DNA from: Hyphomicrobiales bacterium
GTDB taxonomy: Bacteria; Pseudomonadota; Alphaproteobacteria; Rhizobiales; Beijerinckiaceae
NCBI GenBank assembly: GCA_025358745.1
Contig: JANYIH010000054.1
Location: 1 to 33,558 of the forward strand
Reading direction: 5' to 3'
DNA: 33,558 bases
In this document: positions 8,768 to 17,423 of the stretch, piece by piece
Position numbering within the stretch: position 1 is the stretch's first letter
How the letters are laid out: the number at the start of each line of letters is the position of its first letter
Notes under the pieces: generated by a model
The model's input: the letters and a program-made list of their open reading frames with translations, nothing else
Databases searched by the model: none
Told to the model about the DNA's origin: nothing
Program-made: the position numbers and the translations under genes

Positions 8768-9205
8768 ATGGCTCGAATACTGATTATTGACGAAAATTCG
8801 GACCTTATCGCACATTTGAGCCAACGCGTGGAACGTCGTGGACATGTTGTGTTTTCCGCCAGCGATGGAGCCGCCGGCTTGGCGAGCGCGCGCGCCGCGT
8901 CGCCCGATATCGTGCTGGTGGGGACGCGGCTGGCCGGTCTCGACGGATTGACCATCGCCCACGCGATCAAAACCGATCCCAACATTCGAAAGTCGAGGAT
9001 TATCGCACTCCTCGCCAGCGGATCCGACGAGGATCGCAAAAACGCGCTGAGCAGCGGGTGCGACGACACGCATGTCAAACCGATAGATTTCGTAAGATTG
9101 ATGCAACAGATTGACGCGTTGATCGAACCCGCGCCGCCGGCCGCCTCCCCCGATGAGGAGACCTCCAGTGAAGTTGAAGGGGAGGGAGAAGCCGTTCAGG
9201 CCTGA
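8768..9205 (+). CDS. Atypical single-domain response regulator lacking the phospho-acceptor Asp
   Basis: A 145-residue CheY-like receiver without an output domain. It keeps the acidic pocket (Asp8-Glu9 in IIDEN), the PDIVLV strand and Lys104 in HVKPID. However, Gly52 occupies the place of the phosphorylated Asp (LVGTRLAGLDG), and Leu82 replaces the conserved Thr/Ser. It therefore probably cannot be phosphorylated in the usual way and may act as a constitutive or ligand-controlled binding module. The last 25 residues are an acidic, Pro/Glu-rich tail. It sits under an EcfG promoter and 39 bp before the AI-2E family transporter gene, with which it probably forms an operon. Confidence 0.87.
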   Translation: MARILIIDENSDLIAHLSQRVERRGHVVFSASDGAAGLASARAASPDIVLVGTRLAGLDGLTIAHAIKTDPNIRKSRIIALLASGSDEDRKNALSSGCDDTHVKPIDFVRLMQQIDALIEPAPPAASPDEETSSEVEGEGEAVQA

Positions 9206-9244
9206 ACGCAATGATGCTGATTGGCGCCGGGGTAGGGGGATAAG

Positions 9245-11191
9245 TTGGAAGCGGCATCTCAAACGCATCCCGGCCGGCGTTCCCGGCTATTCGATACCGC
9301 TGCGTTCCTCGCCATCATACTCGGGGTCGGCGCCATATTGATTGTCGGCAAAGAGGTGCTGGTCCCCTTGGCGCTGGCGATGCTGTTGTCGTTCGCGCTC
9401 GCCCCGCTGGTCCGGGGCATACAGAAGTTCGGGGCGCCGAGATCCCTGGCGATCGTGTTGACCCTGGGCTCGATTGTGGCGGCCGTTGGATTTACGCTGT
9501 GGCTGCTCAGCGCCCAGGTCTCCGAGGTCGGCGCGCAAATCCCGACTTATCGCACAACGGTGATTGCGAAGATCCACGCCGTCGCGGATCGCTTTTCCGG
9601 CGGAGGGCAGTTGGCGCGGCTATCCGCTATGGTTGAGGACGTCACCCGTCAGGTGGCTCCCACGCGGGCGAGCGGAGGCGACGTCACGCAAAAGGTCGTC
9701 GTCGTCGATGAGTCTCCCGTGGCCCGGTTGGGCGCGATAGGCGGCTATGCGTCTCCGCTACTGTCAACGTTAGCAGTCGCGGCGCTGGTCATCATCTTGA
9801 CCGCCTTCATGCTTTCCCAGCGCGAGGATCTTCGCAACCGGCTGATCAAGCTGATCGGCGCCGAAGATATCGAGCGAACCACGGAGGCGATCGACGATGC
9901 AGTCGCGCGGGTCGGCCGTATGTTGTTGGCCCAGCTCTCCCTGAACACGATCTTCGGCGCCGGAGTCTGGATCGGGCTTTGGTTTATCGGCCTGCCTAGC
10001 GCTGCGCTCTGGGGCGTATTGGCCGGCATCGCGCGGTTCGTTCCCTATTTCGGCGCCGCGGTCGGGTTGATCCCTCCGTTGATCATCGCTTTCGCGTTTG
10101 ATCCGGGTTGGGCCGCGTTCATGGAAACGCTGGCGCTCTTCGTCGTGCTGGAATTTTCCGCTGGTCAGATTATTGAACCAATCTTATATGGTCACAGCTC
10201 AGGTCTTTCACCTGTGGCGATTGTGATCTGCACGGCCATTTGGGCGTTTCTATGGGGAGTCGTCGGCCTTGTCCTGGCGGTGCCCCTCACCATCTGCCTT
10301 GTCGTGATTGGCCGACACGCCCCGGGCCTGGGTTTCATCGAAACCCTGCTGGGCGACGCACCCCCGCTTGAACCGCATGAGATGTTCTACCAGCGGATGC
10401 TGGCGGGAGACCCGAGCGAAGCGCTCGTGCAGGCCAAACAGTTCCTGAAGGGCCGAACGCTCGCCACGTATTACGATGAAATCGCGCTTGAGGCGGTGCG
10501 GCGGGCGCAGGTTGACGTCGTGCGCGGGCATCTCGACGGCGATCGGTTGGAGATCATGATTGCCGCCATGCGTCATCTTATTGATCGCCTGGGGAGCTAC
10601 AAGGGCAAATCCGTCCTTTTAAAGCGGCTGAGCGCGGAAACCTCCGCCGCCCTCGCAAGAAGTCGCCAGGAAAAACCCGAGCTTCGCAAAAGGCTCTCTA
10701 GGTCCGAGCTTTTTGACCTGTGGGCCGGCGACACGCCGATCGCCATCGTTCACGACGAAAACCCGTTGGACTCTATTGCCGCATCGATGCTGGGCCAGGC
10801 GTTCCAACGCCAGGGCCTGGCGAACCGAACCACGTCTCTCAAAGAATCGCTGTCCAGGTTGGACGAATCCTCAAAACGTGTCGCGCTCGTTTGTCTTTGC
10901 TTCGTTGAACCCCTCTCGTTGTCGCACCTGCGGCTGTTCTGCGTCGCCGCGCGCAAAGCCTGCCCGGAAGCGAAGATAATGCTGTGCATCTGGCGCGACG
11001 CCGCCGACGCCTCGCTTGAGGGCAAGGCGCAAAAGTTGCGGGCGGATGTCGTCGTGTCCAGCATATCTTCGGCCCTCCGGGCCGCCCTGGGTTTCGCTAT
11101 CGCAAGTCGACGTTCGCCCGCAGCCGAGGCGGAGCGGGAGCGTAGCGCCGCATTGGCGCCGGTCGGGACATCCCTCTATTCTGATCGCTGA
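9245..11191 (+). CDS. AI-2E family (PerM-like) transporter with long cytoplasmic C-terminal domain
   Basis: A 648-residue inner-membrane protein. Residues 1-375 have the AI-2E/PerM layout: paired helices at about 18-50 and 65-92, an extracytoplasmic loop (about 95-170), then helices through YASPLLSTLAVAALVIILTA and the family's reentrant region GVLAGIARFVPYFGAAVGLI. Relatives include TqsA and Na+/H+ antiporters, so the substrate cannot be told. Typical members end near 350-400 residues; here about 270 more follow, soluble and helical, with no family I recognise. The TTG start follows AGGGGG at good spacing; no ATG start is near. It is co-transcribed with the receiver gene, so stress (EcfG) control is expected. 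Confidence 0.88.
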   Translation: MEAASQTHPGRRSRLFDTAAFLAIILGVGAILIVGKEVLVPLALAMLLSFALAPLVRGIQKFGAPRSLAIVLTLGSIVAAVGFTLWLLSAQVSEVGAQIPTYRTTVIAKIHAVADRFSGGGQLARLSAMVEDVTRQVAPTRASGGDVTQKVVVVDESPVARLGAIGGYASPLLSTLAVAALVIILTAFMLSQREDLRNRLIKLIGAEDIERTTEAIDDAVARVGRMLLAQLSLNTIFGAGVWIGLWFIGLPSAALWGVLAGIARFVPYFGAAVGLIPPLIIAFAFDPGWAAFMETLALFVVLEFSAGQIIEPILYGHSSGLSPVAIVICTAIWAFLWGVVGLVLAVPLTICLVVIGRHAPGLGFIETLLGDAPPLEPHEMFYQRMLAGDPSEALVQAKQFLKGRTLATYYDEIALEAVRRAQVDVVRGHLDGDRLEIMIAAMRHLIDRLGSYKGKSVLLKRLSAETSAALARSRQEKPELRKRLSRSELFDLWAGDTPIAIVHDENPLDSIAASMLGQAFQRQGLANRTTSLKESLSRLDESSKRVALVCLCFVEPLSLSHLRLFCVAARKACPEAKIMLCIWRDAADASLEGKAQKLRADVVVSSISSALRAALGFAIASRRSPAAEAERERSAALAPVGTSLYSDR

Positions 11192-11230
11192 ACAACTCGC
11201 TGGACGTTGATCGCAGCAATCGGCCCGGCT

Positions 11231-12451
11231 TCAACCTCTTTTAGCGATCACGCCCGCCAGATGCTCGGCGTCGTGCCACACGCCCCAAATGAACGGGGAC
11301 GCGCGCCGCGACAGCCAGGCGAGGCCGAGGAAGTAGAGCCCCGGCGTGGGGGATACGCCGAGATCGTGGATCGGACGCCCCTTGGAATCGAACGCGTCGA
11401 CGTTCAGCCAGCCGAAATCGAGCGCGTATCCCGTCGCCCAGACGATGGAGCCGATGCGCGCCTCGGCAAGGTCCAGCTTCAAGAGGGGATGGGTCACGCA
11501 TTCGGGATCTGGCGCCATCTCGCGCGCTTGCGGTTCGGCGGGCAGATCGAGACCCTCCTTCTCGACATAGGCGTCGGCCGCGTCGAGCATCGACAGATAG
11601 TTGCGGTCGCCCGCGGCAATGTTGGCTGCGAGATCGGGAGCAAAGCGCATCGCGCCGCCTGCAAAGGCCTGCGCCATACCGACCAGGGTGACGCCGCTGC
11701 CCGCGAGACGGCGAAAGTCGATGGTGCGACCGCCGTTGACGCCGCTCACCGCGATCGTAATGTGCTCCGCCCCCGGCGCGGCCGCCTTGGCGTTCCACAG
11801 CCCGAGCACGCCCAGCCACCACACGAAATCGCGTCCACGGTAGCGTCGCGGCGGACGATCATGCGGTCCCACCGAGAGGTAGACGCGCCGTCCCGCCGCG
11901 CAGAGTTCGTCGGCGATCTGGACACCGGAGGAACCGGCGCCGATCACCAGCACGCCGCCCTCCGGCAATTGCCCGGGATTGCGATAATGCGCGGTATGGA
12001 TCTGCGGAATCCCAAAGCTATTCGGCACGATGTCCGGAATGACAGGGCGCTGGAAGGCGCCGGTCGCGGCGACGACATTCCGGGCTTCGATCAGGCCCGC
12101 CGAGGTATCGGCGAGGAAGCCGTCCCCCTTCCGCCGCAGGCTTGTAACCTCGACGGCGCAGCGAACGGGCGCTTTTATCTCCCTCGCATGCTCTTCGAGA
12201 TAGTTGACGATCATCGATGCGGGGGCGAAGCCTTCGGCGTCGATGTGGTCGAAGGCTTTACTCGCAAAGCGATCATGCCAGGCTGGTCCGTTGGCGACCA
12301 GGGAATCCCAGCGTTCGGAGCGCCATCGCTCGGCGATCCGGGCGCGCTCCACGACGAGATGCGGCAAGCCGCGTTTGCCCAGATGCTCGCTCATGGCCAA
12401 TCCGGCCTGACCGCCGCCGACAATCAAGGTCTCGATTTTCTCATGCGACAT
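11231..12451 (-). CDS. NAD(P)/FAD-dependent flavin monooxygenase-like protein
   Basis: A 406-residue flavoprotein of the FMO/CzcO type. The N-terminal FAD fold carries VGGGQAGLAMSEHL (residues 10-23), and the central NAD(P)H-binding fold carries VIGAGSSGVQIADEL. The ATG...PGLYFLGLAW region near the C-terminus is typical of these enzymes. Such proteins oxygenate N or S atoms of small molecules. It is the last gene of the leftward four-gene run after DUF1028 (38-bp gap), in a locus centred on creatinase, so an N-methyl or guanidino compound is a plausible substrate. The frame stays open far upstream through the DUF1028 and ridA genes, but that is a shadow. The start MSHEKIETLIVGGG places the FAD motif normally. 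Confidence 0.88.
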   Translation of the reverse strand: MSHEKIETLIVGGGQAGLAMSEHLGKRGLPHLVVERARIAERWRSERWDSLVANGPAWHDRFASKAFDHIDAEGFAPASMIVNYLEEHAREIKAPVRCAVEVTSLRRKGDGFLADTSAGLIEARNVVAATGAFQRPVIPDIVPNSFGIPQIHTAHYRNPGQLPEGGVLVIGAGSSGVQIADELCAAGRRVYLSVGPHDRPPRRYRGRDFVWWLGVLGLWNAKAAAPGAEHITIAVSGVNGGRTIDFRRLAGSGVTLVGMAQAFAGGAMRFAPDLAANIAAGDRNYLSMLDAADAYVEKEGLDLPAEPQAREMAPDPECVTHPLLKLDLAEARIGSIVWATGYALDFGWLNVDAFDSKGRPIHDLGVSPTPGLYFLGLAWLSRRASPFIWGVWHDAEHLAGVIAKRG

Positions 12452-12489
12452 GTTCGGGGTCCCCGCGCGTCTTGTTGCGTCAATGCCCT

Positions 12490-13164
12490 TCACGCGTCGC
12501 CGGGAACGCCATAGGTTGGCGCCGCCGCGGGGTTGAGCGCCCGCTGTACATAGGCCCCCGCTTGAGGCCTCCACAGTTCCCACAAAACCCTGAGACGCCC
12601 GATGGGGTCGCTCTCGTCCCAATCGACGCGAAGATCCGTGACGGGCCACTCCACCTGATCGGCAATGAGCAATCCTGCGGAATGAACGGGCCCCGCCTCG
12701 CCGCCCGCCGCGAGCCCCGCCGCCAACGCGAGAAGCAGGCGATCGCCGAGGTCGCCTTGCGAGCGCTCGAAAGCGCCGATCATGGCGGAGGGAATGTGAG
12801 GCGAAGCCAGAAGATTGCCCGCCGCGACGCAATCGCGCCCCCGCGCTGTCGCGTGGATCCCCAGCGTGGCCGCGCCGGAAAACGCCCAGGCGTCGCCCCG
12901 CGCGTCGATCGCCGCAAGTTGGCGGTGGTCGATGTCGGCGCGAGAGGCGACGAGCGCGTCGATTGCCGCCGACGCCGACGCGCCCGCCTCGATCAGGTTC
13001 AGCATGGCGGGGCCAAGCCGCGGATCGGTGACATTTTGTGACGCCGCCGCTCCCACGCCCGCCCGCACATGCGCGCATCGCGCCGCGACCGCTGGCGAGG
13101 AAGAGGAGATGGCGACGCCGAACCGGCCCGTGTCCGCGCAGCGCGCGGCGATGGAGAAGGTCAT
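12490..13164 (-). CDS. DUF1028 family protein (predicted Ntn-hydrolase fold)
   Basis: A 224-residue protein starting MTFSIAARCADTGRFGVAIS, the characteristic N-terminus of DUF1028. The family is placed among the Ntn hydrolases, so Thr2 exposed by methionine removal would be the expected nucleophile; that is family reasoning, not shown here. ASQNVTDPRLG and the glycine-rich AAGLAAGGEAG segment are also family-like. The ATG lies 5 bp after the ridA stop, so the two are translationally linked. Its role in the locus is unknown; an amidase-like step on a guanidino or N-acyl intermediate would fit. Confidence 0.85.
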   Translation of the reverse strand: MTFSIAARCADTGRFGVAISSSSPAVAARCAHVRAGVGAAASQNVTDPRLGPAMLNLIEAGASASAAIDALVASRADIDHRQLAAIDARGDAWAFSGAATLGIHATARGRDCVAAGNLLASPHIPSAMIGAFERSQGDLGDRLLLALAAGLAAGGEAGPVHSAGLLIADQVEWPVTDLRVDWDESDPIGRLRVLWELWRPQAGAYVQRALNPAAAPTYGVPGDA

Positions 13165-13169
13165 CGCGC

Positions 13170-13583
13170 TCAGTCCGGAATGACGGCGGTGGCGTCGATC
13201 TCGACGAGCCAGGTGGGACGCGCCAACGCCACCACGACGAGACCCGTGCAGACGGGATGAACGCCCCTGATATATTCGCCCATCGTGCGGTAGACCGCCT
13301 CGCGATAGCGAATGTCGGTGAGATAGACGACCAGCTTGCAGACATGCGCCATCTCGGCGCCGGCCTCCTCCACCAGCGTCCGAATGTTCTGCATCACCTT
13401 GTGGGTCTGGGCGACGGGATCGCCGCCGCCGACGTCCTCGGCTGTATCGAGATCCTGCGGACATTGACCGCGCAGGAAGACCATCGTGCCCCGAGCGGCC
13501 ACCGCCTGGGCGAGATCGTTGTCAAGTCTCTGTTCTGGATAGGTCTTCGACGTGTTGAAGGGGCGGATGCGTTTGTGGATCAT
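13170..13583 (-). CDS. RidA family protein
   Basis: A 137-residue RidA/YjgF/UK114-like protein. RidA proteins hydrolyse reactive enamine/imine intermediates, and the catalytic Arg is usually in a C-terminal-half motif. Here the core is visible in FLRGQCPQDLDT, HKVMQNIRTLVEEAGA, VCKLVVYLTDIRYREAVYRTM and the ending RPTWLVEIDATAVIP. The start MIHKRIRPFN is the family's usual length. It lies between the M20 deacylase (76-bp gap) and DUF1028 (5-bp gap). In a catabolic locus with a flavin oxygenase, its likely job is to clear imines made by oxidation of an amine. Confidence 0.92.
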   Translation of the reverse strand: MIHKRIRPFNTSKTYPEQRLDNDLAQAVAARGTMVFLRGQCPQDLDTAEDVGGGDPVAQTHKVMQNIRTLVEEAGAEMAHVCKLVVYLTDIRYREAVYRTMGEYIRGVHPVCTGLVVVALARPTWLVEIDATAVIPD

Positions 13584-13659
13584 CTGAGACCTCGATCGAA
13601 GGGAAGGCAGTATAGCGCGGGTTGGCAGGAGAGAAAGCGCGGCCGTCCTTCGCAAAGAC

Positions 13660-14814
13660 TCATGCGGCGAGACGGGCCAGAAGCGCGTCCATGAAGCAGT
13701 CGCATTCGGCGATCTGACCGCGCGAGACCCATTCGTCCGCCTTGTGGCCCTGGTCCATCGAGCCGGGGCCGCACACCACGGTCGGGATGCCGAGCCGGGC
13801 GCGAAAGAGGCCCCCTTCCGTTCCGAAGGCGACCTTCAGGGGATCGTCGCGACAAGCGAGGCTTTGCGCGAAGCCGACTATCGGTTCGTCGGCGTCGGTG
13901 GCGAGGCCGGGATAGGCGTTGGCCACTTCCAGCTTCACCGCAGCTTCGGGAAAGGCCTTCCGCCACGGCGCGGCGACGGCTTCGGCGTCCGCTTCGAGGC
14001 AGGCGAGCAGGGCCATGGGGTCGTCTTCGGCCAGATTGCGGAACTCGAACTCCAGGCGACAGGCGTTCGGTACGATGTTGAGCGCGGTTCCGCCGACGAT
14101 CCGGCCGACATGAAGCGTCGTGTAGGGCACGTCGTAGGCGGCGTCGCGGACGCCCTCGCGGGCGAACGCCTCCTGCCGGGCGCGGATTTTGTCGATGAAA
14201 GCTGTTGCGAGATGGATGGCGTTGAGGGCGGCTGGGGCGAGCGCCGAATGCGCCTCGCGACCGCAGCAGAGCGCGCTGAGCGCCGTCTTGCCCTTGTGGC
14301 CGGTGGCGACCCGCATCGACGTCGGCTCGCCGACAATCGCCATTTCGGGCCGGAAGGGCGCAGCGGCCATCGCCTCCAGCAGCGAGCGCACGCCCAGACA
14401 GCCGATTTCCTCGTCATAGGAGAAGGCCAGATGAAGCGGCGTGGCGAGGTCCATTCGGGCGGCGCGATCGGCGGCCGACAGAGCGCAGGCGAGAAAGCCT
14501 TTCATATCGGCGGCGCCGCGCCCGGTCAGGCGGCCATCGAGATCGCGCAGACGGAACGGATCGCCGCTCCAGGCCTGCCCCTCCACGGGCACGACGTCGG
14601 TGTGGCCGGACAGCATCACCCCGCCGCGATGCTTGGGGCCGATAGTGGCGAACAGATTGGCCTTGGCGCCCTCGGCGTTGGGCGTCAGAGTCGCTTCGAT
14701 CCCGCGCGTCGCCAGGAACGCGACGACGAAGTCGATGAGGTCGCGGTTGGAGGCGGAAGATATCGTGGGGAAGGCGATGAGACGGTCGAGAATTTCGAGC
14801 GCGGCGGTGGTCAT
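13660..14814 (-). CDS. M20 family deacylase, ArgE (acetylornithine deacetylase)-like
   Basis: A 384-residue zinc-dependent peptidase/deacylase. Metal and catalytic residues are in place: His71 and Asp73 (SGHTDVVPV), Asp103 (GRGAADMKGF), Glu135-Glu136 (YDEEIG), Glu163 (GEPTS) and a C-terminal His in GSMDQGHKADEW. The sequence is closest in feel to ArgE, which removes acetyl from N-acetylornithine. In this locus, first in a leftward operon with RidA, DUF1028 and a flavoprotein, and divergent from creatinase, the substrate is more likely an N-acyl or N-carbamoyl amino acid of creatine or guanidino-compound breakdown. I do not give a gene symbol because arginine synthesis cannot be inferred. The ATG at 14814 is preferred over 14856 because the fold begins there. 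Confidence 0.88.
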   Translation of the reverse strand: MTTAALEILDRLIAFPTISSASNRDLIDFVVAFLATRGIEATLTPNAEGAKANLFATIGPKHRGGVMLSGHTDVVPVEGQAWSGDPFRLRDLDGRLTGRGAADMKGFLACALSAADRAARMDLATPLHLAFSYDEEIGCLGVRSLLEAMAAAPFRPEMAIVGEPTSMRVATGHKGKTALSALCCGREAHSALAPAALNAIHLATAFIDKIRARQEAFAREGVRDAAYDVPYTTLHVGRIVGGTALNIVPNACRLEFEFRNLAEDDPMALLACLEADAEAVAAPWRKAFPEAAVKLEVANAYPGLATDADEPIVGFAQSLACRDDPLKVAFGTEGGLFRARLGIPTVVCGPGSMDQGHKADEWVSRGQIAECDCFMDALLARLAA

Positions 14815-14881
14815 GGTGGAGGCCCCTTCAGAGTCCCGTGACGAGCGCGCCCACAAGCGCCAATAGGCCGATTTGCATTAC

Positions 14882-14906
14882 TCATTTCCCTCGGTCGCAG
14901 AAATGA
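14882..14906. promoter_or_regulatory. Perfect palindrome in the divergent creatinase/deacylase promoter region; candidate LysR operator
   Basis: TCATTTC (14882-14888) and GAAATGA (14900-14906) form a 7-bp perfect inverted repeat with an 11-bp spacer, the geometry of a LysR-type regulator site. It lies between the leftward deacylase operon and the rightward creatinase gene, and a LysR gene follows creatinase. A half-copy lies at 17122-17129 upstream of the ABC genes. Confidence 0.55.
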
Positions 14907-14968
14907 TCGTAGCTTCCCTATCGCTCAGGATAGCGCCGCCGCCTGCCCGGCGTTGCGAGGGAGACGTC

Positions 14969-16204
14969 ATGAACATCGCCGCGCGGCCGACGCCGAACGA
15001 ATTGCTCCGTTTGCAGATCATGCACAATGGCGAAAGGGTGATGGGCACGTTCAGCGCCCCCGAGATGCAGCGCCGGCAGGATAACCTGCGTCGCGCGCTG
15101 GAAGAGATGAAGCTCGACGCGGCGTTGCTGACATCCTACCACAATATCAACTATTTCTCGGACTTTCTCTATTGCTCGTTCGGCCGCAAATTCGCCTTCG
15201 TCGTCACCCTGACGCGCGCCGTCTCGATCTCGCCGGGCATCGACGCCGGCCAGCCGTGGCGCCGGACCTTTGGCGACAACATCACCTATACCGACTGGCG
15301 CAAGGACAACTATTACTTCGCGTTGCAGGAAGAGCTGAAAGGCGCCAAGCGCGTCGGCATCGAGTTCGATCATGTAAATCTTGAGACGCACCAGATGCTG
15401 CGCGACGCGCTGCCCGGCGTCGAATTCGTCGATCTCGGCCAGGCGACGATGTGGATGCGCACGATCAAGTCGGCCGAGGAAATCGCGCTCATCACACATG
15501 GCGCCAAGACCGCCGACATCGGCGGCTACGCCATCCGCGACGCGATCCGCGAAGGCGCCGCCGAGCATGAAATCGCCCTGGCCGGCACGCAGGCGATGGT
15601 GCGCCACATCGCCAACACTTTCCCCAGCGCCGAGTTGATGGACACCTGGGTCTGGTTCCAGTCCGCAATTAACACAGACGGCGCGCACAATCCGGTCACC
15701 TCCCGCAAGCTCGTCAAGGGCGACATCCTTTCGCTCAACTGCTTCCCGATGATCGCGGGCTACTACACCGCGCTGGAGCGCACGCTGTTCCTCGACCATG
15801 TGAGCGACGCGCACCGCAAGATCTGGGACGTGAATTGCGAGGTGCATCGCCGCGGTCTCGAAATCCTGCGACCGGGCCGGCGCTGCGGCGATATCGCGGC
15901 CGAGTTGAACGAGATCTATCGCAGCCACAACCTGCTCGGTTTCCGCTCGTTCGGCTACGGCCATTCCTTCGGCGTGCTCAGCCACTACTATGGGCGCGAG
16001 GCGGGCGTCGAACTGCGCGAGGACATCAACACCGTGCTGCAACCCGGCATGGTCGTCTCGATGGAGCCGATGCTGTCGATTCCCGAAGGTCTGCCCGGAG
16101 CGGGGGGCTATCGCGAGCACGACATTCTCGTGCTGACCGAGACAGGGGCCGAGAACATCACCGGCTTCCCCTTCGGCCCGGAACACAATATCGTCGGCGG
16201 CTGA
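14969..16204 (+). CDS. Creatinase (creatine amidinohydrolase), M24 fold
   Basis: Creatinase splits creatine into sarcosine and urea in the cytoplasm without a metal, using the pita-bread fold of M24 peptidases. The 411-residue protein matches Pseudomonas putida creatinase closely: SYHNINYFSDFLYCSFGR, INTDGAHNPVT, DILSLNCFPMIAGYYTALER, FGYGHSFG and SHYYGREAG are shared. Active-site residues occur at a constant offset of 8: His240 (His232 in P. putida), Glu270 (262), Arg343 (335) and Glu366 (358). The ATG has GAGGGA 6 nt upstream. An upstream in-frame ATG at 14873 would run through the operator region and is unlikely. No sarcosine oxidase, urease or creatininase is in the window, so the products must be handled elsewhere. 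Confidence 0.93.
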   Translation: MNIAARPTPNELLRLQIMHNGERVMGTFSAPEMQRRQDNLRRALEEMKLDAALLTSYHNINYFSDFLYCSFGRKFAFVVTLTRAVSISPGIDAGQPWRRTFGDNITYTDWRKDNYYFALQEELKGAKRVGIEFDHVNLETHQMLRDALPGVEFVDLGQATMWMRTIKSAEEIALITHGAKTADIGGYAIRDAIREGAAEHEIALAGTQAMVRHIANTFPSAELMDTWVWFQSAINTDGAHNPVTSRKLVKGDILSLNCFPMIAGYYTALERTLFLDHVSDAHRKIWDVNCEVHRRGLEILRPGRRCGDIAAELNEIYRSHNLLGFRSFGYGHSFGVLSHYYGREAGVELREDINTVLQPGMVVSMEPMLSIPEGLPGAGGYREHDILVLTETGAENITGFPFGPEHNIVGG

Positions 16205-16237
16205 CGCGGCGGCCCGGCTGCTCCGCGAGGGAGCGGC

Positions 16238-17086
16238 ATGCGAGATATTCCGACCGATCTGCTTCGAGCTTTCATCGCGATCATCGACCTCAAGGGCTTC
16301 GCGCGCGCGGGCGACCAGCTCGGACGCACGCAGTCTGCGATTTCGCTGCGCATGAAGCGCTTGCAGGAGATCGTCGAGGCCCCGCTGTTCGCTAGGGAAG
16401 GCGGCGCCCAGCTTACGGAAGAAGGCGAGATCGTCGCGGGCTATGCGCGGCAGATCCTGGCGCTCAACGACGGCTTGCTGATCAGGCTCGCTCGGCGCGA
16501 CAGCGGCGGCCGGCTGCGTCTGGGCATGCCCAACGACTATGCCGACCATTTCCTCCCGCGACTGATGTCGAATCTCGGCGCCGAGGACAATGGCCTTGCC
16601 TTCGACGTCGTCTGTGGATTGTCGTACGAGCTGTTGCAGGGCCTGCGCGACAATCTCTACGACATCGTCATCGCGATGACGCCGGATGGACCGGGGCAGG
16701 GCGCCTTCATGACCTGGCGCGAACGCCTCGTCTGGGTCGGCCAGTCCGCCGATGGCCCCAGCGCCGACGAACCTTTGCGCATCGTCTGCTATCCCGAGGG
16801 ATGCCTCTATCGCCGCGCGATGCTGACGGCGATGCAGCGCGAGGGCCGTCCCTTCTCCATCGTCTATGTCAGCCAGTCGCTGAACGGCATCGAAGCGGCG
16901 GTCTCGACCGGCTTCGGCTTCAGCGTGCTCGCCGAACGCATCCTGCCGCCCAATGTTCGGCGGATCGGGCCGCAAGCCAAACTGCCCGCCCTCTCCGACG
17001 TCGTCGTCGGCGTGTACCTCAATTCGCGGGCGGAAACGGGGGTCGCCAAGAGTTTCGCCGCCCGCTTCGCCGACATGTTCATCTAG
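16238..17086 (+). CDS. LysR family transcriptional regulator
   Basis: A 282-residue regulator. The N-terminal winged helix-turn-helix is clear (LLRAFIAIIDLKGFARAGDQ ... AISLRMKRLQEIV), followed by the linker helix and a periplasmic-binding-like effector domain from about residue 90. It begins 33 bp after creatinase with GAGGGA upstream, so it is probably co-transcribed with it. It is the obvious candidate to bind the 14882-14906 palindrome and to respond to creatine or a related compound. Confidence 0.92.
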   Translation: MRDIPTDLLRAFIAIIDLKGFARAGDQLGRTQSAISLRMKRLQEIVEAPLFAREGGAQLTEEGEIVAGYARQILALNDGLLIRLARRDSGGRLRLGMPNDYADHFLPRLMSNLGAEDNGLAFDVVCGLSYELLQGLRDNLYDIVIAMTPDGPGQGAFMTWRERLVWVGQSADGPSADEPLRIVCYPEGCLYRRAMLTAMQREGRPFSIVYVSQSLNGIEAAVSTGFGFSVLAERILPPNVRRIGPQAKLPALSDVVVGVYLNSRAETGVAKSFAARFADMFI

Positions 17087-17423
17087 AGGCATGAGCGGCG
17101 CTGATGCAGCTATGACAATTTCTCATTTCGCTTGTACGCCAACCTCAAGCTAGGCTTTGCTTCCCGCGCTCCATTTCGCCGCCAGAGACCAACGATGCGA
17201 GGCGACTCTTCACGTTTCCCGCGCTTGCGAAGCCCAACCGGCCCGCGTTTTCGCTTATGTAGCCTGCCGCTAGTGACGACGCTTTGGCGCGCTTATTGCG
17301 GCATTTCAGGACGCGCCGCGAAGCGCGTGCAAATTTGTCCCAGCGGAATTTGGCGACGCCTGATGCGCTCTTTGCAGAACAGGACGGCGACGATCCGAGC
17401 CGCCTATTGCGTGGGCGCCTGAA
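17087..17423 (+). promoter_or_regulatory. Gap of 337 bp upstream of the ABC importer genes, with a half-copy of the palindrome
   Basis: No gene is supported here. CTCATTTC at 17122-17129 repeats the left half and flank of the creatinase-promoter palindrome, and 14 of 18 bases agree over 17122-17139 versus 14881-14898. The right half is degenerate. An overlapping inverted repeat, GCTTG (17130-17134) and CAAGC (17146-17150) with an 11-bp spacer, also has LysR-like geometry. This is probably the importer's regulated promoter, though I cannot place convincing -35/-10 boxes. Confidence 0.4.

Noticed and set aside
13660-14814. Calling the M20 enzyme argE of arginine synthesis
   Set aside because: Context is catabolic (RidA, DUF1028, creatinase) and M20 substrate cannot be told from sequence alone.
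14918-17092. 724-codon minus-strand frame opposite creatinase and LysR
   Set aside because: Antisense to two clearly recognised proteins; composition is typical of a mirror frame.
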